DNA from: Sneathiella sedimenti
GTDB taxonomy: Bacteria > Pseudomonadota > Alphaproteobacteria > Sneathiellales > Sneathiellaceae
Direction of reading: 5' to 3'
DNA: 64,000 nt
NCBI RefSeq assembly: GCF_017313765.1
Contig: NZ_JAFLNC010000004.1
Span: forward strand, 62,001 to 126,000
Position 1 is the first letter of the stretch. Each line of letters begins with the position of its first letter. The notes under the pieces were generated by a model, which saw nothing but the letters and a program-made list of their open reading frames with translations, had not been told where the DNA came from and did not search any database. The position numbers were made by a program, and so were the translations under genes. Shown here one piece after another: positions 37,248 to 47,154 of this stretch.

Positions 37248-38540
37248 CTAAAGCTCAAAAACGGGTTTGCCGCGCACGAAGGTTTTAAGAACGCGGCCCT
37301 GCAGCAGATGGCCGTCAAACGGGGTGTTCTTCGACTTTGAGAGCAGCTTGTCGCCGTCCACCTGCCAGGGCCTCTCGGTATCGAACAGGATGAGGTCCGC
37401 GTCGCCACCTTTTCTGATCGCCCCGGCGTCGAGACCGAGCAGCTTCGCCGGCGCGACAGTCATGGTATGGAGCAAGCGAAGCAGGTCGACATCGCCATTG
37501 TGGTAGAGCCGCAAACTGACCGGCAGCATGGTCTCCAGCCCGATCACGCCGGGCTTGGCCTGTGCGAAGGGAAGGCGCTTGCTGTCTGCACTCTGGGGCA
37601 GATGCTGCGAGGAGATGATATCTATCGTGCCGTCCTTGATCCCCTCGATCACCGCACGGCGCTCATCTTCCTCCCTGAGTGGCGGCGAGACGCGAGCAAA
37701 GGTCCTGTACTCCCCGAGTTCCAGGTCATTCAGCGCATGATAGTGCGGCGCGGTGCCGGCCGTGACCTTCAGTCCGTCATTCTTCGCCCGGCGCATGGTA
37801 TCAAGGGCGTCCTTCGTGCTGAGATGTGCCGCATGCCATCGTGCACCGGTCATCTTGACCAGGCGGATATCGCGCTCCACCAGAATGGCTTCCGCGCAGG
37901 AGGGTACGGATTTGAGGCCCATGAAGGTGGCGGTGCGACCGCCGGTCATCACGCCGCCGGTGGCAAGACCGGGGTCTTCCGCATGAACGATCACCGGCAA
38001 GTCAAACATGGTGGAATAAGCAAGTGCCCGCCGCATCAGGTTAATTGCCTGAATGGCGAACTGGCCATCGCTGACGGCGACGACACCTGCCTCGGAGAGA
38101 AGGCCCATTTCTGCCATTTCCTCGCCGAGAAGTCCTTTCGTCAACGCGCCAGTAATGCAGACCTTAACCGCGCAGGTGTTTTTTGCGCGTCGCAGCACCA
38201 TTTCCACGATCGCCGGATCGTCAATGACAGGCTCAGTCGCGGGAAACGCGTTGATGGTGGTCACTCCGCCTGCAGCGGCGGCCATTCCGGCGGTTGTCAT
38301 GGTTTCGCGATGTTCCTTGCCCGGCTCGCAGAGGTAGGCATGGGCATCGACGAGGCCCGGACTCAGGCAATATCCCTGGCAGTCCTCTATTATTGCGCCG
38401 TCGGGAAGGGTGCCCTTTTTGATATGGGCGCCCCAGTCGAGAACTTTGCCCTTCTCAATCAGGACACCACCCAGGGTATCCGTGTTTGTTGCCGGGTCGA
38501 GCAGGCGGGCGTTGATAAGGGCGTGGATCGGATTGCTCAT
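37248..38540 (-). CDS. dihydroorotase-like protein, probably catalytically inactive (PyrC2/PyrX type)
   Basis: A 430-aa amidohydrolase-fold protein. Classical dihydroorotase motifs are altered: the usual HxH becomes DAHAY with Tyr in place of the second His; LREPG is LCEPG; and the metal/catalytic Asp in the SSDHAPH-type motif is Gln ([13 protein letters not shown]). These losses recur in the alphaproteobacterial paralogue beside pyrB, which is thought to be a non-catalytic partner of aspartate transcarbamoylase. The overlap with pyrB is 4 bases (ATGA), so synthesis is coupled. Active dihydroorotase should be encoded elsewhere. Confidence 0.85.
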   Translation of the reverse strand: MSNPIHALINARLLDPATNTDTLGGVLIEKGKVLDWGAHIKKGTLPDGAIIEDCQGYCLSPGLVDAHAYLCEPGKEHRETMTTAGMAAAAGGVTTINAFPATEPVIDDPAIVEMVLRRAKNTCAVKVCITGALTKGLLGEEMAEMGLLSEAGVVAVSDGQFAIQAINLMRRALAYSTMFDLPVIVHAEDPGLATGGVMTGGRTATFMGLKSVPSCAEAILVERDIRLVKMTGARWHAAHLSTKDALDTMRRAKNDGLKVTAGTAPHYHALNDLELGEYRTFARVSPPLREEDERRAVIEGIKDGTIDIISSQHLPQSADSKRLPFAQAKPGVIGLETMLPVSLRLYHNGDVDLLRLLHTMTVAPAKLLGLDAGAIRKGGDADLILFDTERPWQVDGDKLLSKSKNTPFDGHLLQGRVLKTFVRGKPVFEL

Positions 38541-39484
38541 GCCGCGGACTCCCGTGTGAGAAGGTCAAGGCAGGCCATCCGGACGGCGACGCCCATCTCC
38601 ACCTGTTCTGAGATGGCGCTGATATTGAGGTCGTCGGCAATCTCAGAGTCAATCTCGACACCCCGGTTCATCGGACCTGGATGCATGATCAAGGCGTCTG
38701 GCTTGGCGACAGAGAGCTTTTCCGCATTCAGGCCGAAAAAGTGGAAATATTCGCGGATCGATGGCACGAAGGAGCCCTGCATCCGCTCTGTCTGCAGACG
38801 CAGCATCATGACGATATCCGCATCCTTCAGTCCTTCTGACATTTTATTGTAAACCTCGACGCCCATTTTCGCGGCGTTCGACGGGATCAGCGTTGTCGGC
38901 CCGACAATGCGCACTCTTGCGCCCATAATGTTGAGCAGGGCGATGTTGGACCGGGCGACGCGGCTGTGCTGGATATCGCCGCAGATGGCGACGATCAGCC
39001 CTTCCAGCCGTCCCTTGCGGCGGCGGATGGTCAGCGCATCGAGGAGTGCTTGCGTCGGATGCTCATGGCTGCCGTCTCCGCCATTGATGACGGCGCAATC
39101 AACCTTCTGGGAGAGCAGGTGCGGCGCGCCCGAATCACCGTGGCGGATCACCAGCACATCCGGATGCATGGCGTTCAGGGTCATCGCCGTGTCGATCAGT
39201 GTCTCGCCCTTTTTGACCGAGCTGGACCCGACCGACATATTGATCACATCCGCGCCAAGGCGTTTGCCCGCCAGCTCGAAGGAGGTGCGCGTGCGGGTGG
39301 AATTCTCAAAGAAGAGGTTGATCTGGGTCTTGCCGCGCAGCAGGTCACGCTTTTTATCGGGCGTGCGGGCGATCTCTGCGTAATGTTCGGCTAAAGAAAG
39401 GATTTGGTTGATATCGGATGCATCAAGCCGTGCGATATCAAGGAGATGCCTATGGGCAAATCGTATGGAATCTGTGTTTGTCAT
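38537..39484 (-). CDS. pyrB: aspartate carbamoyltransferase catalytic subunit
   Basis: A 315-aa pyrimidine-synthesis enzyme. Carbamoyl phosphate is bound by [19 protein letters not shown] (STRTR near 61); the trans-subunit Lys is in [19 protein letters not shown] and [10 protein letters not shown] are the aspartate-side loops. It produces carbamoyl aspartate. No pyrI regulatory subunit is adjacent; instead the pyrC-like gene overlaps it by 4 bases, matching the class of ATCases built with a DHO-like partner. Head of the leftward block. Confidence 0.95.
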   Translation of the reverse strand: MTNTDSIRFAHRHLLDIARLDASDINQILSLAEHYAEIARTPDKKRDLLRGKTQINLFFENSTRTRTSFELAGKRLGADVINMSVGSSSVKKGETLIDTAMTLNAMHPDVLVIRHGDSGAPHLLSQKVDCAVINGGDGSHEHPTQALLDALTIRRRKGRLEGLIVAICGDIQHSRVARSNIALLNIMGARVRIVGPTTLIPSNAAKMGVEVYNKMSEGLKDADIVMMLRLQTERMQGSFVPSIREYFHFFGLNAEKLSVAKPDALIMHPGPMNRGVEIDSEIADDLNISAISEQVEMGVAVRMACLDLLTRESAA

Positions 39485-39540
39485 TAAAAGCCGACTGTAT
39501 AGCGGCCTAACGGAAAAGCGACAAGCGCAAGTTGATATTT

Positions 39541-39999
39541 TTATCGCATTGAATCGAGGGCACCCTGGAGGATATAGGCGGCGGCCATTTTATCGACCGC
39601 TTTTGCCCGTTTCTGGCGGGATGCGTCGGCGTCGATCATGCTGCGGGTCATGGCCGCGGTGGACAGGCGTTCATCCCAGAAGCACATGGGCAGGTCGAAA
39701 AATTCCTCGAGATTTTTCTGAAACTGGCGAATCGACTGGCAGCGAGGCCCTTCGCTTCCGTCCATATTGATTGGCAGCCCGATAACGAAACCGCCTATAG
39801 ACCATTTCTCGATAATTTTGCGGATTTCTTCCGCATCCGCCTTGAACTTTGTCCGCTTGATTGTCATAAGAGGCGTGCCTATTTTCAAGCCGGGGTCGGA
39901 AATGGCCAGTCCAATGGTTTTTGTGCCTGGATCCATGCCGAGCAGCCGCTTGTCGAGGGGCAACAGATGTTTCAAATGGGTGGGGTTGTCGAGAAGCAT
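39541..39999 (-). CDS. ruvX: Holliday junction resolvase-like protein RuvX
   Basis: A 152-aa YqgF/RuvX RNase H-fold protein. The catalytic carboxylates are Asp in [17 protein letters not shown] and the DERLSTAAM Asp/Glu; [16 protein letters not shown] is also conserved. It is implicated in pre-16S rRNA 5' maturation as well as resolution. It lies 56 bases upstream of pyrB on the same strand and is divergent from gatC. Confidence 0.92.
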   Translation of the reverse strand: MLLDNPTHLKHLLPLDKRLLGMDPGTKTIGLAISDPGLKIGTPLMTIKRTKFKADAEEIRKIIEKWSIGGFVIGLPINMDGSEGPRCQSIRQFQKNLEEFFDLPMCFWDERLSTAAMTRSMIDADASRQKRAKAVDKMAAAYILQGALDSMR

Positions 40000-40104
40000 T
40001 GGTTACGCTAGTTTGCAGCCAATGTCGGCTTGGCGTCCGTTTTTAAGTTGGAAACAGTCCGGGCCGACCCTCCGGATAGCTTCTTTTATAGCAAAGGGTG
40101 ACAG

Positions 40105-40392
40105 ATGTCGCTTGATAAAGCCACTGTGGCTAAAGTAGCCAATCTGGCCCGCATCAAGATCGAGGAAAAAGACCTCGAACCGATGGCGGCCGAACTTAAT
40201 AATATACTGGGCTGGGTAGAACAGCTTGGCGAAGTAGATACCGACAATGTGGAGCCGATGACCTCGGTCGCCGAGATGCGCCTGCGCTGGCGCGCCGACG
40301 AGGTGACGGACGGAGGCTATGTCGAGGATGTCGTCGCCAACGCGCCGGGCGGTGAAGACGGTTATTTTGCCGTACCGAAGGTGATCGAATAA
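40105..40392 (+). CDS. gatC: Asp/Glu-tRNA amidotransferase subunit C
   Basis: A 95-aa subunit that holds GatA and GatB together. It has a helical N-terminus ([17 protein letters not shown]), the [21 protein letters not shown] loop and a conserved C-terminal [12 protein letters not shown]...FAVPKVIE. Its stop TAA shares one base with the gatA ATG (TAATG), giving coupled translation. Confidence 0.95.
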   Translation: MSLDKATVAKVANLARIKIEEKDLEPMAAELNNILGWVEQLGEVDTDNVEPMTSVAEMRLRWRADEVTDGGYVEDVVANAPGGEDGYFAVPKVIE

Positions 40393-41870
40393 TGAGTGAC
40401 CTGACCAAGTTGACAATCGCGGCGGCCCGCGACGGCCTTGCCAAGGGCGATTTTTCCTCGCGCGAGCTGACTGCCGCCCATATCACGGCGATGACGGCCT
40501 CGAAGCCGCTCAATGCCTATATCACGGAAACACCGGAGCAGGCAGTTGATGCCGCTACGGCCTCCGATGCGCGCCGCGCAAAAGGGGAGGCGGGCAAGCT
40601 CGAGGGAATTCCGCTCGCCATCAAGGACCTCTTCTGCACCAAGGGCGTGCTGACCACTGCGGCGTCTCATATTCTCGATGGCTTCACGCCACATTATGAA
40701 AGCACCGTCACCGCCAATCTCTGGGGCGCGGGCGCAGTGATGCTGGGCAAGGTCAATCTTGACGAATTCGCCATGGGCTCCTCCAACGAGACCAGCTATT
40801 ACGGCAATGTGGTCAATCCCTGGCGGCGCGACGGCGACGATACTGCGCTCGTGCCGGGCGGTTCGTCAGGTGGTTCGGCGAGTGCGGTTGCCTCGTTCAG
40901 TGCCATGGGCGCGACGGGCACAGACACTGGCGGCTCGATCCGTCAGCCGGCTTCCTTCACCGGCATTGTCGGCATGAAGCCGACTTACGGGCGATGCTCG
41001 CGCTGGGGAGTGGTGGCCTTTGCCTCCAGCCTCGACCAGCCGGGACCGATGGCGCGCACAGTGCGCGATACCGCGATCATGCTGGAATCCATGGCAGGGT
41101 TCGATGCGAAGGACAGTACCAGCGTGAATATGCCGGTGCCGAATTTTGAGGACGCACTGACCGGCGATATCAAGGGCCTCAGGATTGGCATTCCGAAGGA
41201 ATACCGCATTGACGGCCTGAGCGATGAAATTGACGCGCTCTGGCAAAAGGGCATCGACTGGCTGAAGGACGCCGGCGCGGAAATCGTCGACATCAGCCTG
41301 CCACACACCAAATACGCCCTTCCGGCCTATTACATCATCGCACCGGCGGAGGCATCCTCCAATCTCGCGCGTTATGACGGGGTTCGTTTCGGTCTCCGGG
41401 TGGAGGGCAAGGACCTCAACGATATGTATGCGAGCACCCGGGCCGAAGGGTTCGGCGACGAGGTGAAGCGCCGCCTGTTGATCGGGACCTATGCGCTTTC
41501 CGCCGGATATTATGATGCCTATTATTTGAAGGCACAGAAGGTCCGCGCCCGCATCGCCGAGGATTTCAAGCAGGCGTATCTCTCCGTGGATGCAATCCTC
41601 ACCCCGACGGCACCCTCCGCCGCCTTTGGCTTCGGCGAGAAGGGGGATGACCCGCTCGAGATGTATCTCAATGACGTGTTTACGGTACCTGCAAGTCTTG
41701 CGGGATTGCCGGGTATTTCGGTTCCGGCGGGTCTGTCGAAAGAGAGTCTCCCGCTTGGCCTGCAACTGCTGGGCAAGCCGTTTGATGAGGAAACCGTGTT
41801 CCGCGTAGCCGGCGTTCTGGAAGAGGCTGCGGGCTTTACCGCCAAACCGACTGACTGGTGGAGAGGATAA
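40392..41870 (+). CDS. gatA: Asp/Glu-tRNA amidotransferase subunit A
   Basis: A 492-aa amidase-signature subunit that releases ammonia from glutamine. The Ser-cisSer-Lys triad is in [10 protein letters not shown] (Lys), [17 protein letters not shown] (cis-Ser) and [12 protein letters not shown] (nucleophile Ser). The rest matches the amidase fold. It converts misacylated Glu-tRNA(Gln) or Asp-tRNA(Asn) together with GatBC. Third of the operon after gatC; gatB follows immediately. Confidence 0.96.
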   Translation: MSDLTKLTIAAARDGLAKGDFSSRELTAAHITAMTASKPLNAYITETPEQAVDAATASDARRAKGEAGKLEGIPLAIKDLFCTKGVLTTAASHILDGFTPHYESTVTANLWGAGAVMLGKVNLDEFAMGSSNETSYYGNVVNPWRRDGDDTALVPGGSSGGSASAVASFSAMGATGTDTGGSIRQPASFTGIVGMKPTYGRCSRWGVVAFASSLDQPGPMARTVRDTAIMLESMAGFDAKDSTSVNMPVPNFEDALTGDIKGLRIGIPKEYRIDGLSDEIDALWQKGIDWLKDAGAEIVDISLPHTKYALPAYYIIAPAEASSNLARYDGVRFGLRVEGKDLNDMYASTRAEGFGDEVKRRLLIGTYALSAGYYDAYYLKAQKVRARIAEDFKQAYLSVDAILTPTAPSAAFGFGEKGDDPLEMYLNDVFTVPASLAGLPGISVPAGLSKESLPLGLQLLGKPFDEETVFRVAGVLEEAAGFTAKPTDWWRG

Positions 41871-41872
41871 CA

Positions 41873-43327
41873 ATGGGAATGATTATTCAGGGTGCCACCG
41901 GGGATTGGGAGGTCGTGATCGGCCTTGAAGTCCATGCACAGGTCACCACCAAATCTAAGCTCTTTTCCGGCGCATCCGCTGAATATGGTGCAGATCCAAA
42001 CAGCCAGGTCTCCTTCGTCGATGCGGCCATGCCCGGCATGCTGCCCGTTATCAACGAGATGGCGGTGGAACAGGCAGTGCGGACGGGTCTTGGCCTGAAC
42101 GCGAAGATCAACAAATTTTCCGTCTTCGACCGGAAGAACTATTTCTACGCCGACCTGCCGCAGGGCTACCAGATCAGCCAGTTTCTCCAGCCCATCGTCG
42201 GCGAGGGAAAAATCATTATCGACCTGAAAGACGGCGAGACCCGGGAAATCGGCATCACCCGCCTGCATCTGGAGCAGGATGCGGGAAAAAGCCTGCATGA
42301 CCAGCACCCGAGCCAGACCTTCGTCGACCTGAACCGCTCCGGTGTGCCGCTGATGGAAATTGTGTCCGAGCCGGACATGCGCTCGCCGGAGGAGGCCGCA
42401 GCCTATGTCAAGAAGCTGCGCAGTATTGTCCGCTATCTCGGCACCTGCGATGGCAATATGGAGGAAGGCTCCATGCGGGCCGACGTCAATGTGTCCGTGC
42501 GCAAACCCGGCGACGCGTATGGCACGCGCTGCGAGATGAAGAACATCAACTCCGTACGTTTCATGCAGCAGGCGATCATCTATGAAGCGAACCGCCAGGT
42601 CGATATCCTGGAAGCGGGTGGCACGGTCGATCAAGAAACCCGGCTTTACGATCCGGACAAGGGGGAGACCCGGTCCATGCGCTCCAAGGAAGAGGCGCAT
42701 GACTACCGCTATTTCCCCGATCCGGACCTTTTGCCGCTCGAATTCGATGATGCCTTTATCAAGCGGATCAGCGAGACCCTGCCGGAGCTGCCGGACGATA
42801 AAAAAGCACGCTTTATCAGTGAACTGGGGCTTTCCGCCTATGACGCTGGCGTGCTGGTCACGGAAAAGGAAGTCGCCGATTATTTCGAGGCGGTGGCCGA
42901 AGGGCGCGACGCCAAGCTTGCTGCAAACTGGGTCATTGGTGAATTGTTCGGTAACCTGAACCGGACCGGCAAGGACCTGTCGGAAAGCCCGGTCGGGGCA
43001 AATGCGCTGGGTGAGTTGATCGACCTGATCAAGGACGGCACAATCTCCAACCGGATCGCGAAAGAAGTCTTTGAGGAGATGTTCGATACCGGTAAGGCGG
43101 CAGGTGACATTGTCGAGGAAAAGGGCCTGAAACAGGTCTCCGATACCGGTGCGATCGAGGCGGCTATCGACGCGGTGATCGCCGCCAACCCGGACAAGGT
43201 TGCGGAATATCGCGACGGCAAGGACAAGCTATTCGGCTTCTTCATGGGGCAGGTGATGAAGGCAACGCAGGGAAAAGCGAATCCCGGTGTCGTCACCCAA
43301 ATTCTGAAACCGAAGCTGGATCAGTAA
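41873..43327 (+). CDS. gatB: Asp/Glu-tRNA amidotransferase subunit B
   Basis: A 484-aa kinase/transamidase subunit that activates the misacylated tRNA. The ATG at 41873 was chosen with GGAGAGG just upstream, within the end of gatA; an in-frame GTG at 41858 is not supported. [20 protein letters not shown] begins the family; [22 protein letters not shown] and [12 protein letters not shown] follow. The C-terminal YqeY-like helical domain (from about 330) recognises the tRNA. Terminated by a hairpin at 43350. Confidence 0.96.
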   Translation: MGMIIQGATGDWEVVIGLEVHAQVTTKSKLFSGASAEYGADPNSQVSFVDAAMPGMLPVINEMAVEQAVRTGLGLNAKINKFSVFDRKNYFYADLPQGYQISQFLQPIVGEGKIIIDLKDGETREIGITRLHLEQDAGKSLHDQHPSQTFVDLNRSGVPLMEIVSEPDMRSPEEAAAYVKKLRSIVRYLGTCDGNMEEGSMRADVNVSVRKPGDAYGTRCEMKNINSVRFMQQAIIYEANRQVDILEAGGTVDQETRLYDPDKGETRSMRSKEEAHDYRYFPDPDLLPLEFDDAFIKRISETLPELPDDKKARFISELGLSAYDAGVLVTEKEVADYFEAVAEGRDAKLAANWVIGELFGNLNRTGKDLSESPVGANALGELIDLIKDGTISNRIAKEVFEEMFDTGKAAGDIVEEKGLKQVSDTGAIEAAIDAVIAANPDKVAEYRDGKDKLFGFFMGQVMKATQGKANPGVVTQILKPKLDQ

Positions 43328-43349
43328 ATAGCGGAACAGAAACAGAGAG

Positions 43350-43378
43350 TGCGGTCGCCGGTGCGACCGCATTTTTTT
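43350..43378 (+). terminator. terminator after gatB
   Basis: TGCGGTCGC (43350-43358) pairs with GCGACCGCA (43363-43371) around CGGT, followed by seven T's. Confidence 0.9.
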
Positions 43379-43381
43379 ACC

Positions 43382-43498
43382 TTACGCGTAAGAATTTATC
43401 GCCCAAAGCAGAATGAAAACGGGGAAGGCAAAGATATAGGCAGCTTCACGGAGCCTGCCGATCAATTTGTCGCGGCCATTGGTCTTGCGTGAGGACAT
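43382..43498 (-). CDS. 38-aa small membrane protein
   Basis: A small gene between the gatB terminator and the 105-aa gene, too short to be found by length-based methods. It encodes MSSRKTNGRDKLIGRLREAA followed by YIFAFPVFILLWAINSYA, i.e. a basic cytoplasmic N-terminus and one transmembrane helix. An AGGA ribosome site (AAAGGAAAAACAG) sits 7 bases before the ATG. The stop is TAA at 43382. The positive-inside arrangement predicts an N-in orientation. No family was recognised. It may be a regulatory or membrane-stabilising small protein; a chance frame cannot be excluded, but start signal and TM profile support it. Confidence 0.55.
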   Translation of the reverse strand: MSSRKTNGRDKLIGRLREAAYIFAFPVFILLWAINSYA

Positions 43499-43633
43499 CT
43501 GTTTTTCCTTTAAATACATAATACAATTGAATTCCTGCGCGGCAGACTAAGATGTTTCACAATTGCAACATTGATCCCAGTCAATGTCCCGAGGAAATAC
43601 CGTGCATCGTAACGGGTTCGTCCACTCTGGTTG

Positions 43634-43951
43634 CTAGATCAGGACGATTTCAAGCCGGTAGGGAGTGTTATCGGTGATCTGGATAATCTCCATGTCATGA
43701 TAGGTTGGCGTTGATTTCCGGTAGGACACCCCCCAGGCCGTCACATCGATGCGGCAGATCAGCCCGTCATACTTAAGGGCGATCTGATAACCTGACGTCG
43801 GCCCGCTGCAGAGACAGCGATGATATTTGAACGGGGTGAGGATATCAGGCGGGGAGGACAGCCACTCGATTCCCTCGGTCTCCAGCTCATGGTAACGGAG
43901 ATATTTATCCTTGATGGTGCTGATCAGTGCGATATGGGCTTCCAGGGGCAT
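43634..43951 (-). CDS. conserved-looking hypothetical protein, 105 aa
   Basis: A 105-aa soluble protein. The ATG at 43951 is preceded by AGGAAGG. It begins MPLEAHIALISTIKDKYLRY, a helical dimer-like segment, then LSSPPDILTPFKYHRCLCSG with two Cys, and a beta-rich end (YQIALKYDGLICRIDVTAWG; MEIIQITDNTPYRLEIVLI). I do not recognise it. The reading frame continues upstream to 44515, but that part runs opposite recO and is not likely to be coding. It is divergent from recO. Confidence 0.65.
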   Translation of the reverse strand: MPLEAHIALISTIKDKYLRYHELETEGIEWLSSPPDILTPFKYHRCLCSGPTSGYQIALKYDGLICRIDVTAWGVSYRKSTPTYHDMEIIQITDNTPYRLEIVLI

Positions 43952-44059
43952 TGTACCTTCCTCTGTTTCCCCTTTGGGACGCCTCTCGGTCACGGCTTGT
44001 GAGAAAAAAGCGGTCCGAATTCTGTTCGGAATGACCGCGTGATCTGGTAGGCTCGGAAA

Positions 44060-44848
44060 ATGCAATGGAACGATAGCGGCCTTATCCTCAGCATCCGAAA
44101 ACATGGGGAAAACAGCGTGATTATTCATGCCTTTACCCGTGAGCATGGTCGCTGTGCCGGACTGGTGCGCGGCGGCGTCGGGCGCCGCCTGCGCGGCATC
44201 CTGCAACCGGGTAATGAAGTCGATCTTGGCTGGCGGAGCCGTCTGGCCGAGCAGCTCGGCACCTTTACCGTGGAACTTCGGAAATCCCGTGCAAGCGGAC
44301 TCTTCGATAGCGCGGATGCGCTGGCTGGCGCGAGTTCCGCGCTGGCGCTGCTGGATATTGTCCTGCCCGAGCGGGAGCCGCATGGCGCCCTTTATGACGC
44401 GACCTTGCTGCTGTTCGATGCGCTCAATGACCAGCCGGAAATCTGGCCACTCCTGCTGGCGCGTTGGGAACTCGGGCTCCTGAGCGAGATCGGCTATGGC
44501 CTCGATCTGAGCCACTGCGCTGCGACCGGGATGACGACGGATCTTATTTATGTCTCACCCAAGTCCGGGCGGGCTGTCAGCGCTGGCGCCGGGGCACCCT
44601 ATCGGGAAAAGTTGCTGCGCCTGCCGGCCTTTCTGGGGGCCCGGTCGCTCGATCCGGACGCCGCGGAGGAAGCGACGTCAGCCGATATTCTTGGCGGGCT
44701 GGAGCTTACTGGCTATTTCATCGGGAAATTTATCAGCGAGCATCACCCGAGGGTTCAACTCTCCGCGCGGGAGCGGATGCTGGCCGCACTCAGGCGCCGT
44801 CACGCCCCGGATTCCGGGAAAAAAATAACGGAAAATGACGAGGCCTAA
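44060..44848 (+). CDS. recO: DNA repair protein RecO
   Basis: A 262-aa RecFOR recombination mediator. The N-terminal OB-fold (MQWNDSGLILSIRKHGENSV) binds single-stranded DNA and SSB tail; a helical core follows, with the CAATG/VSPKSGRAVS region that in other species forms a zinc site; only one of the usual four Cys is left here, common in alphaproteobacteria. It loads RecA on gapped DNA. It precedes parC by 42 bases. Confidence 0.9.
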   Translation: MQWNDSGLILSIRKHGENSVIIHAFTREHGRCAGLVRGGVGRRLRGILQPGNEVDLGWRSRLAEQLGTFTVELRKSRASGLFDSADALAGASSALALLDIVLPEREPHGALYDATLLLFDALNDQPEIWPLLLARWELGLLSEIGYGLDLSHCAATGMTTDLIYVSPKSGRAVSAGAGAPYREKLLRLPAFLGARSLDPDAAEEATSADILGGLELTGYFIGKFISEHHPRVQLSARERMLAALRRRHAPDSGKKITENDEA

Positions 44849-44890
44849 TTTTTCCCTCCCCAAAGCAAAATCAGGTGGTATATAGGGGGC

Positions 44891-47119
44891 ATGAGTGACC
44901 ATTCCCCTATCTCCCCCGGCGAGATCGTTCCGACCTCGCTGAAAGACGCCATAAGCGAGCGTTACCTCGCCTATGCGATGTCCACAATCATGTCCCGTTC
45001 TCTTCCAGATGTGCGCGACGGGCTGAAACCGGTTCACCGACGTCTCCTCTATGCGATGCGGCTGCTGAAGCTCGATCCGGGGTCGGGGTTTAAGAAATGC
45101 GCCCGTGTCGTCGGTGACGTGATCGGTAAATATCACCCGCATGGTGATCAGTCGGTTTATGACGCGTTGGTTCGGCTCGCGCAGGAATTCGCGCAGCGTT
45201 ACACGCTGGTGGAAGGGCAGGGGAATTTCGGCAATATCGACGGCGATAACGCGGCAGCCATGCGGTATACCGAGGCGCGCCTGACGGTCATTGCCGAGAT
45301 GCTGCTCCGGGATATCGATCAGGATACGGTTGATTTTCGCCCGACCTATGACGGCGAGGACAAGGAGCCGGTGGTGCTCCCGTCCGCCTTCCCGAATCTG
45401 CTTGCCAATGGCTCCGCCGGGATTGCCGTCGGCATGGCAACCTCCATCCCGCCGCATAATGCGACCGAGCTTGCGAATGCGCTGCTGCATCTGATCAAGT
45501 TCCCGAATGCTGGCATTGACAAGCTGGTCGAGTTTATTCCGGGTCCTGATTTCCCGACCGGCGGGGAGTTGGTGGAGAAACCGGAAAATATCCGAGAAGC
45601 CTATCTGACCGGCCGCGGCAGCTTCCGTCAGCGGGCGACCTGGGCAGTGGAGGATCTGGGACGCGGTACCTACCAGATTGTCGTCACCGAGATTCCCTAC
45701 CAGGTGCAGAAAAGTAAGCTGATCGAGCGGATTGCAGACCTGATCCAGACCCGGAAACTGCCGTTCCTGGCTGATGTACGGGATGAATCGGCCGAGGATG
45801 TCCGGCTGGTGCTGGAGCCGCGCAGCAAGAATGTCGAGGCGGAGATGCTGATGCAGGGGCTGTTCCGCCTCAGTGATCTGGAGACGCGATTCTCGCTCAA
45901 CATGAATGTGCTGGACGCGACACAGACGCCCCGGGTGATGAGCCTCAGGGAAGTGCTGCTCGCCTTCCTCGATCATCGCTTCGAGGTTCTGATCCGTCGT
46001 TCCAAATTCCGTCTTGGCAAGATCGAGGCGCGGCTGGAAGTGCTGGAGGGCTATCTGATCGTCTTCCTCAATCTTGACGAGGTGATCCGCATCATCCGCG
46101 AGGAGGACCATCCGAAGCAAAGCCTGATCGACACCTTCAAGCTGACCGACAATCAGGCGGAAGCGATCCTCAATATGCGGCTGCGGTCTTTACGCAAGCT
46201 GGAGGAAATGGAACTGCGCACTGAGCATGACACCCTGAGCGCGGAAAAGGCTGACCTTGAGGCCTTGCTGGAGAGCGAGGATCTCCGGAAGGAAGCCATT
46301 GCGGAAGAGATTCGCGAGATGAAGAAGGCGCTGCAAAAGCTGCCGGCAATCTCCGAGCGCCGGACCCGTATCGGAGAAGCTCAGGAGTTGCCCGATATCC
46401 CGCTTGAAGCAATGATCGAGAAAGAACCGATTACCGTTATCTGCTCCGACAAGGGCTGGATCCGGGCCCTGAAGGGCCATATGGACGAGAACGGGGCCGA
46501 GAAATACAAGGACGGTGACAAGGGCCGGTTCTGGATCAAGGCGGAAACAACGGACAAGCTGGTGCTTTTCGCGACCAACGGACGGTTCTACACCATTGGC
46601 TGCGACAAGCTCCCGCGCGGACGCGGGCATGGGGAACCGGTGCGGCTGATGATCGATCTCGGGAATGATCAGGATATTGTCGCGCTGTTCGTCCACAAGC
46701 CGGATCGGAAGCTTCTGGTTGCCTCCAGTGATGGGCGCGGCTTTGTCGTCGATGAGAACAGTGTCATTGCCCAGACCCGTAACGGCAAGCAGGTGCTCAA
46801 TGTCTCCGGCGATGTTGAGGCGGCGTTCTGCATTGACGTGGAAGGGGACAGCGTTGCCGTGATCGGGGATAACCGCAAGCTCAACTGCTTCGCGCTGGAG
46901 GAACTCGCCGAGATGACCCGTGGCCGGGGTGTGACCCTGCAGCGGTACAAGGACGGCGGGCTTTCGGACATCAAGACCTTCACGCGTGACGAGGGGCTTA
47001 CCTGGAAATCCGGCGAGCGTACCCGGACGGAGACCGACCTGACCGGCTGGTATACCCGACGTGGCAATGCGGGCCGGCTTCCACCGCGCGGCTTTAACAA
47101 GAGCAACAAGTTCAGCTAG
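44891..47119 (+). CDS. parC: DNA topoisomerase IV subunit A
   Basis: A 742-aa decatenase subunit. The breakage-reunion winged helix contains [31 protein letters not shown] and the catalytic Tyr126 in [13 protein letters not shown] long coiled-coil tower ([12 protein letters not shown]...[13 protein letters not shown]) and C-terminal beta-pinwheel (about 490-735) follow. At the position of E. coli ParC Ser80 the residue is Gln87 (GDQSV). It works with ParE, encoded elsewhere. The stop is at 47119 and the acyl-CoA ligase starts 36 bases later. Confidence 0.95.
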   Translation: MSDHSPISPGEIVPTSLKDAISERYLAYAMSTIMSRSLPDVRDGLKPVHRRLLYAMRLLKLDPGSGFKKCARVVGDVIGKYHPHGDQSVYDALVRLAQEFAQRYTLVEGQGNFGNIDGDNAAAMRYTEARLTVIAEMLLRDIDQDTVDFRPTYDGEDKEPVVLPSAFPNLLANGSAGIAVGMATSIPPHNATELANALLHLIKFPNAGIDKLVEFIPGPDFPTGGELVEKPENIREAYLTGRGSFRQRATWAVEDLGRGTYQIVVTEIPYQVQKSKLIERIADLIQTRKLPFLADVRDESAEDVRLVLEPRSKNVEAEMLMQGLFRLSDLETRFSLNMNVLDATQTPRVMSLREVLLAFLDHRFEVLIRRSKFRLGKIEARLEVLEGYLIVFLNLDEVIRIIREEDHPKQSLIDTFKLTDNQAEAILNMRLRSLRKLEEMELRTEHDTLSAEKADLEALLESEDLRKEAIAEEIREMKKALQKLPAISERRTRIGEAQELPDIPLEAMIEKEPITVICSDKGWIRALKGHMDENGAEKYKDGDKGRFWIKAETTDKLVLFATNGRFYTIGCDKLPRGRGHGEPVRLMIDLGNDQDIVALFVHKPDRKLLVASSDGRGFVVDENSVIAQTRNGKQVLNVSGDVEAAFCIDVEGDSVAVIGDNRKLNCFALEELAEMTRGRGVTLQRYKDGGLSDIKTFTRDEGLTWKSGERTRTETDLTGWYTRRGNAGRLPPRGFNKSNKFS

Positions 47120-47154
47120 TCGATTTTCGGTTTTGTCAGCAGGATGAGGGGATA

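Noticed and set aside
37467-38852. Rightward 461-aa frame over pyrC-like and pyrB
   Set aside because: Antisense to recognised pyrimidine genes and without any family motif.
43952-44515. Upstream continuation of the 105-aa gene's frame
   Set aside because: Opposite recO; the ATG at 43951 has a good ribosome site, and the upstream part looks like an antisense frame.
44678-46120. Leftward 480-aa frame opposite recO end and parC
   Set aside because: Antisense to parC, whose motifs are clear.
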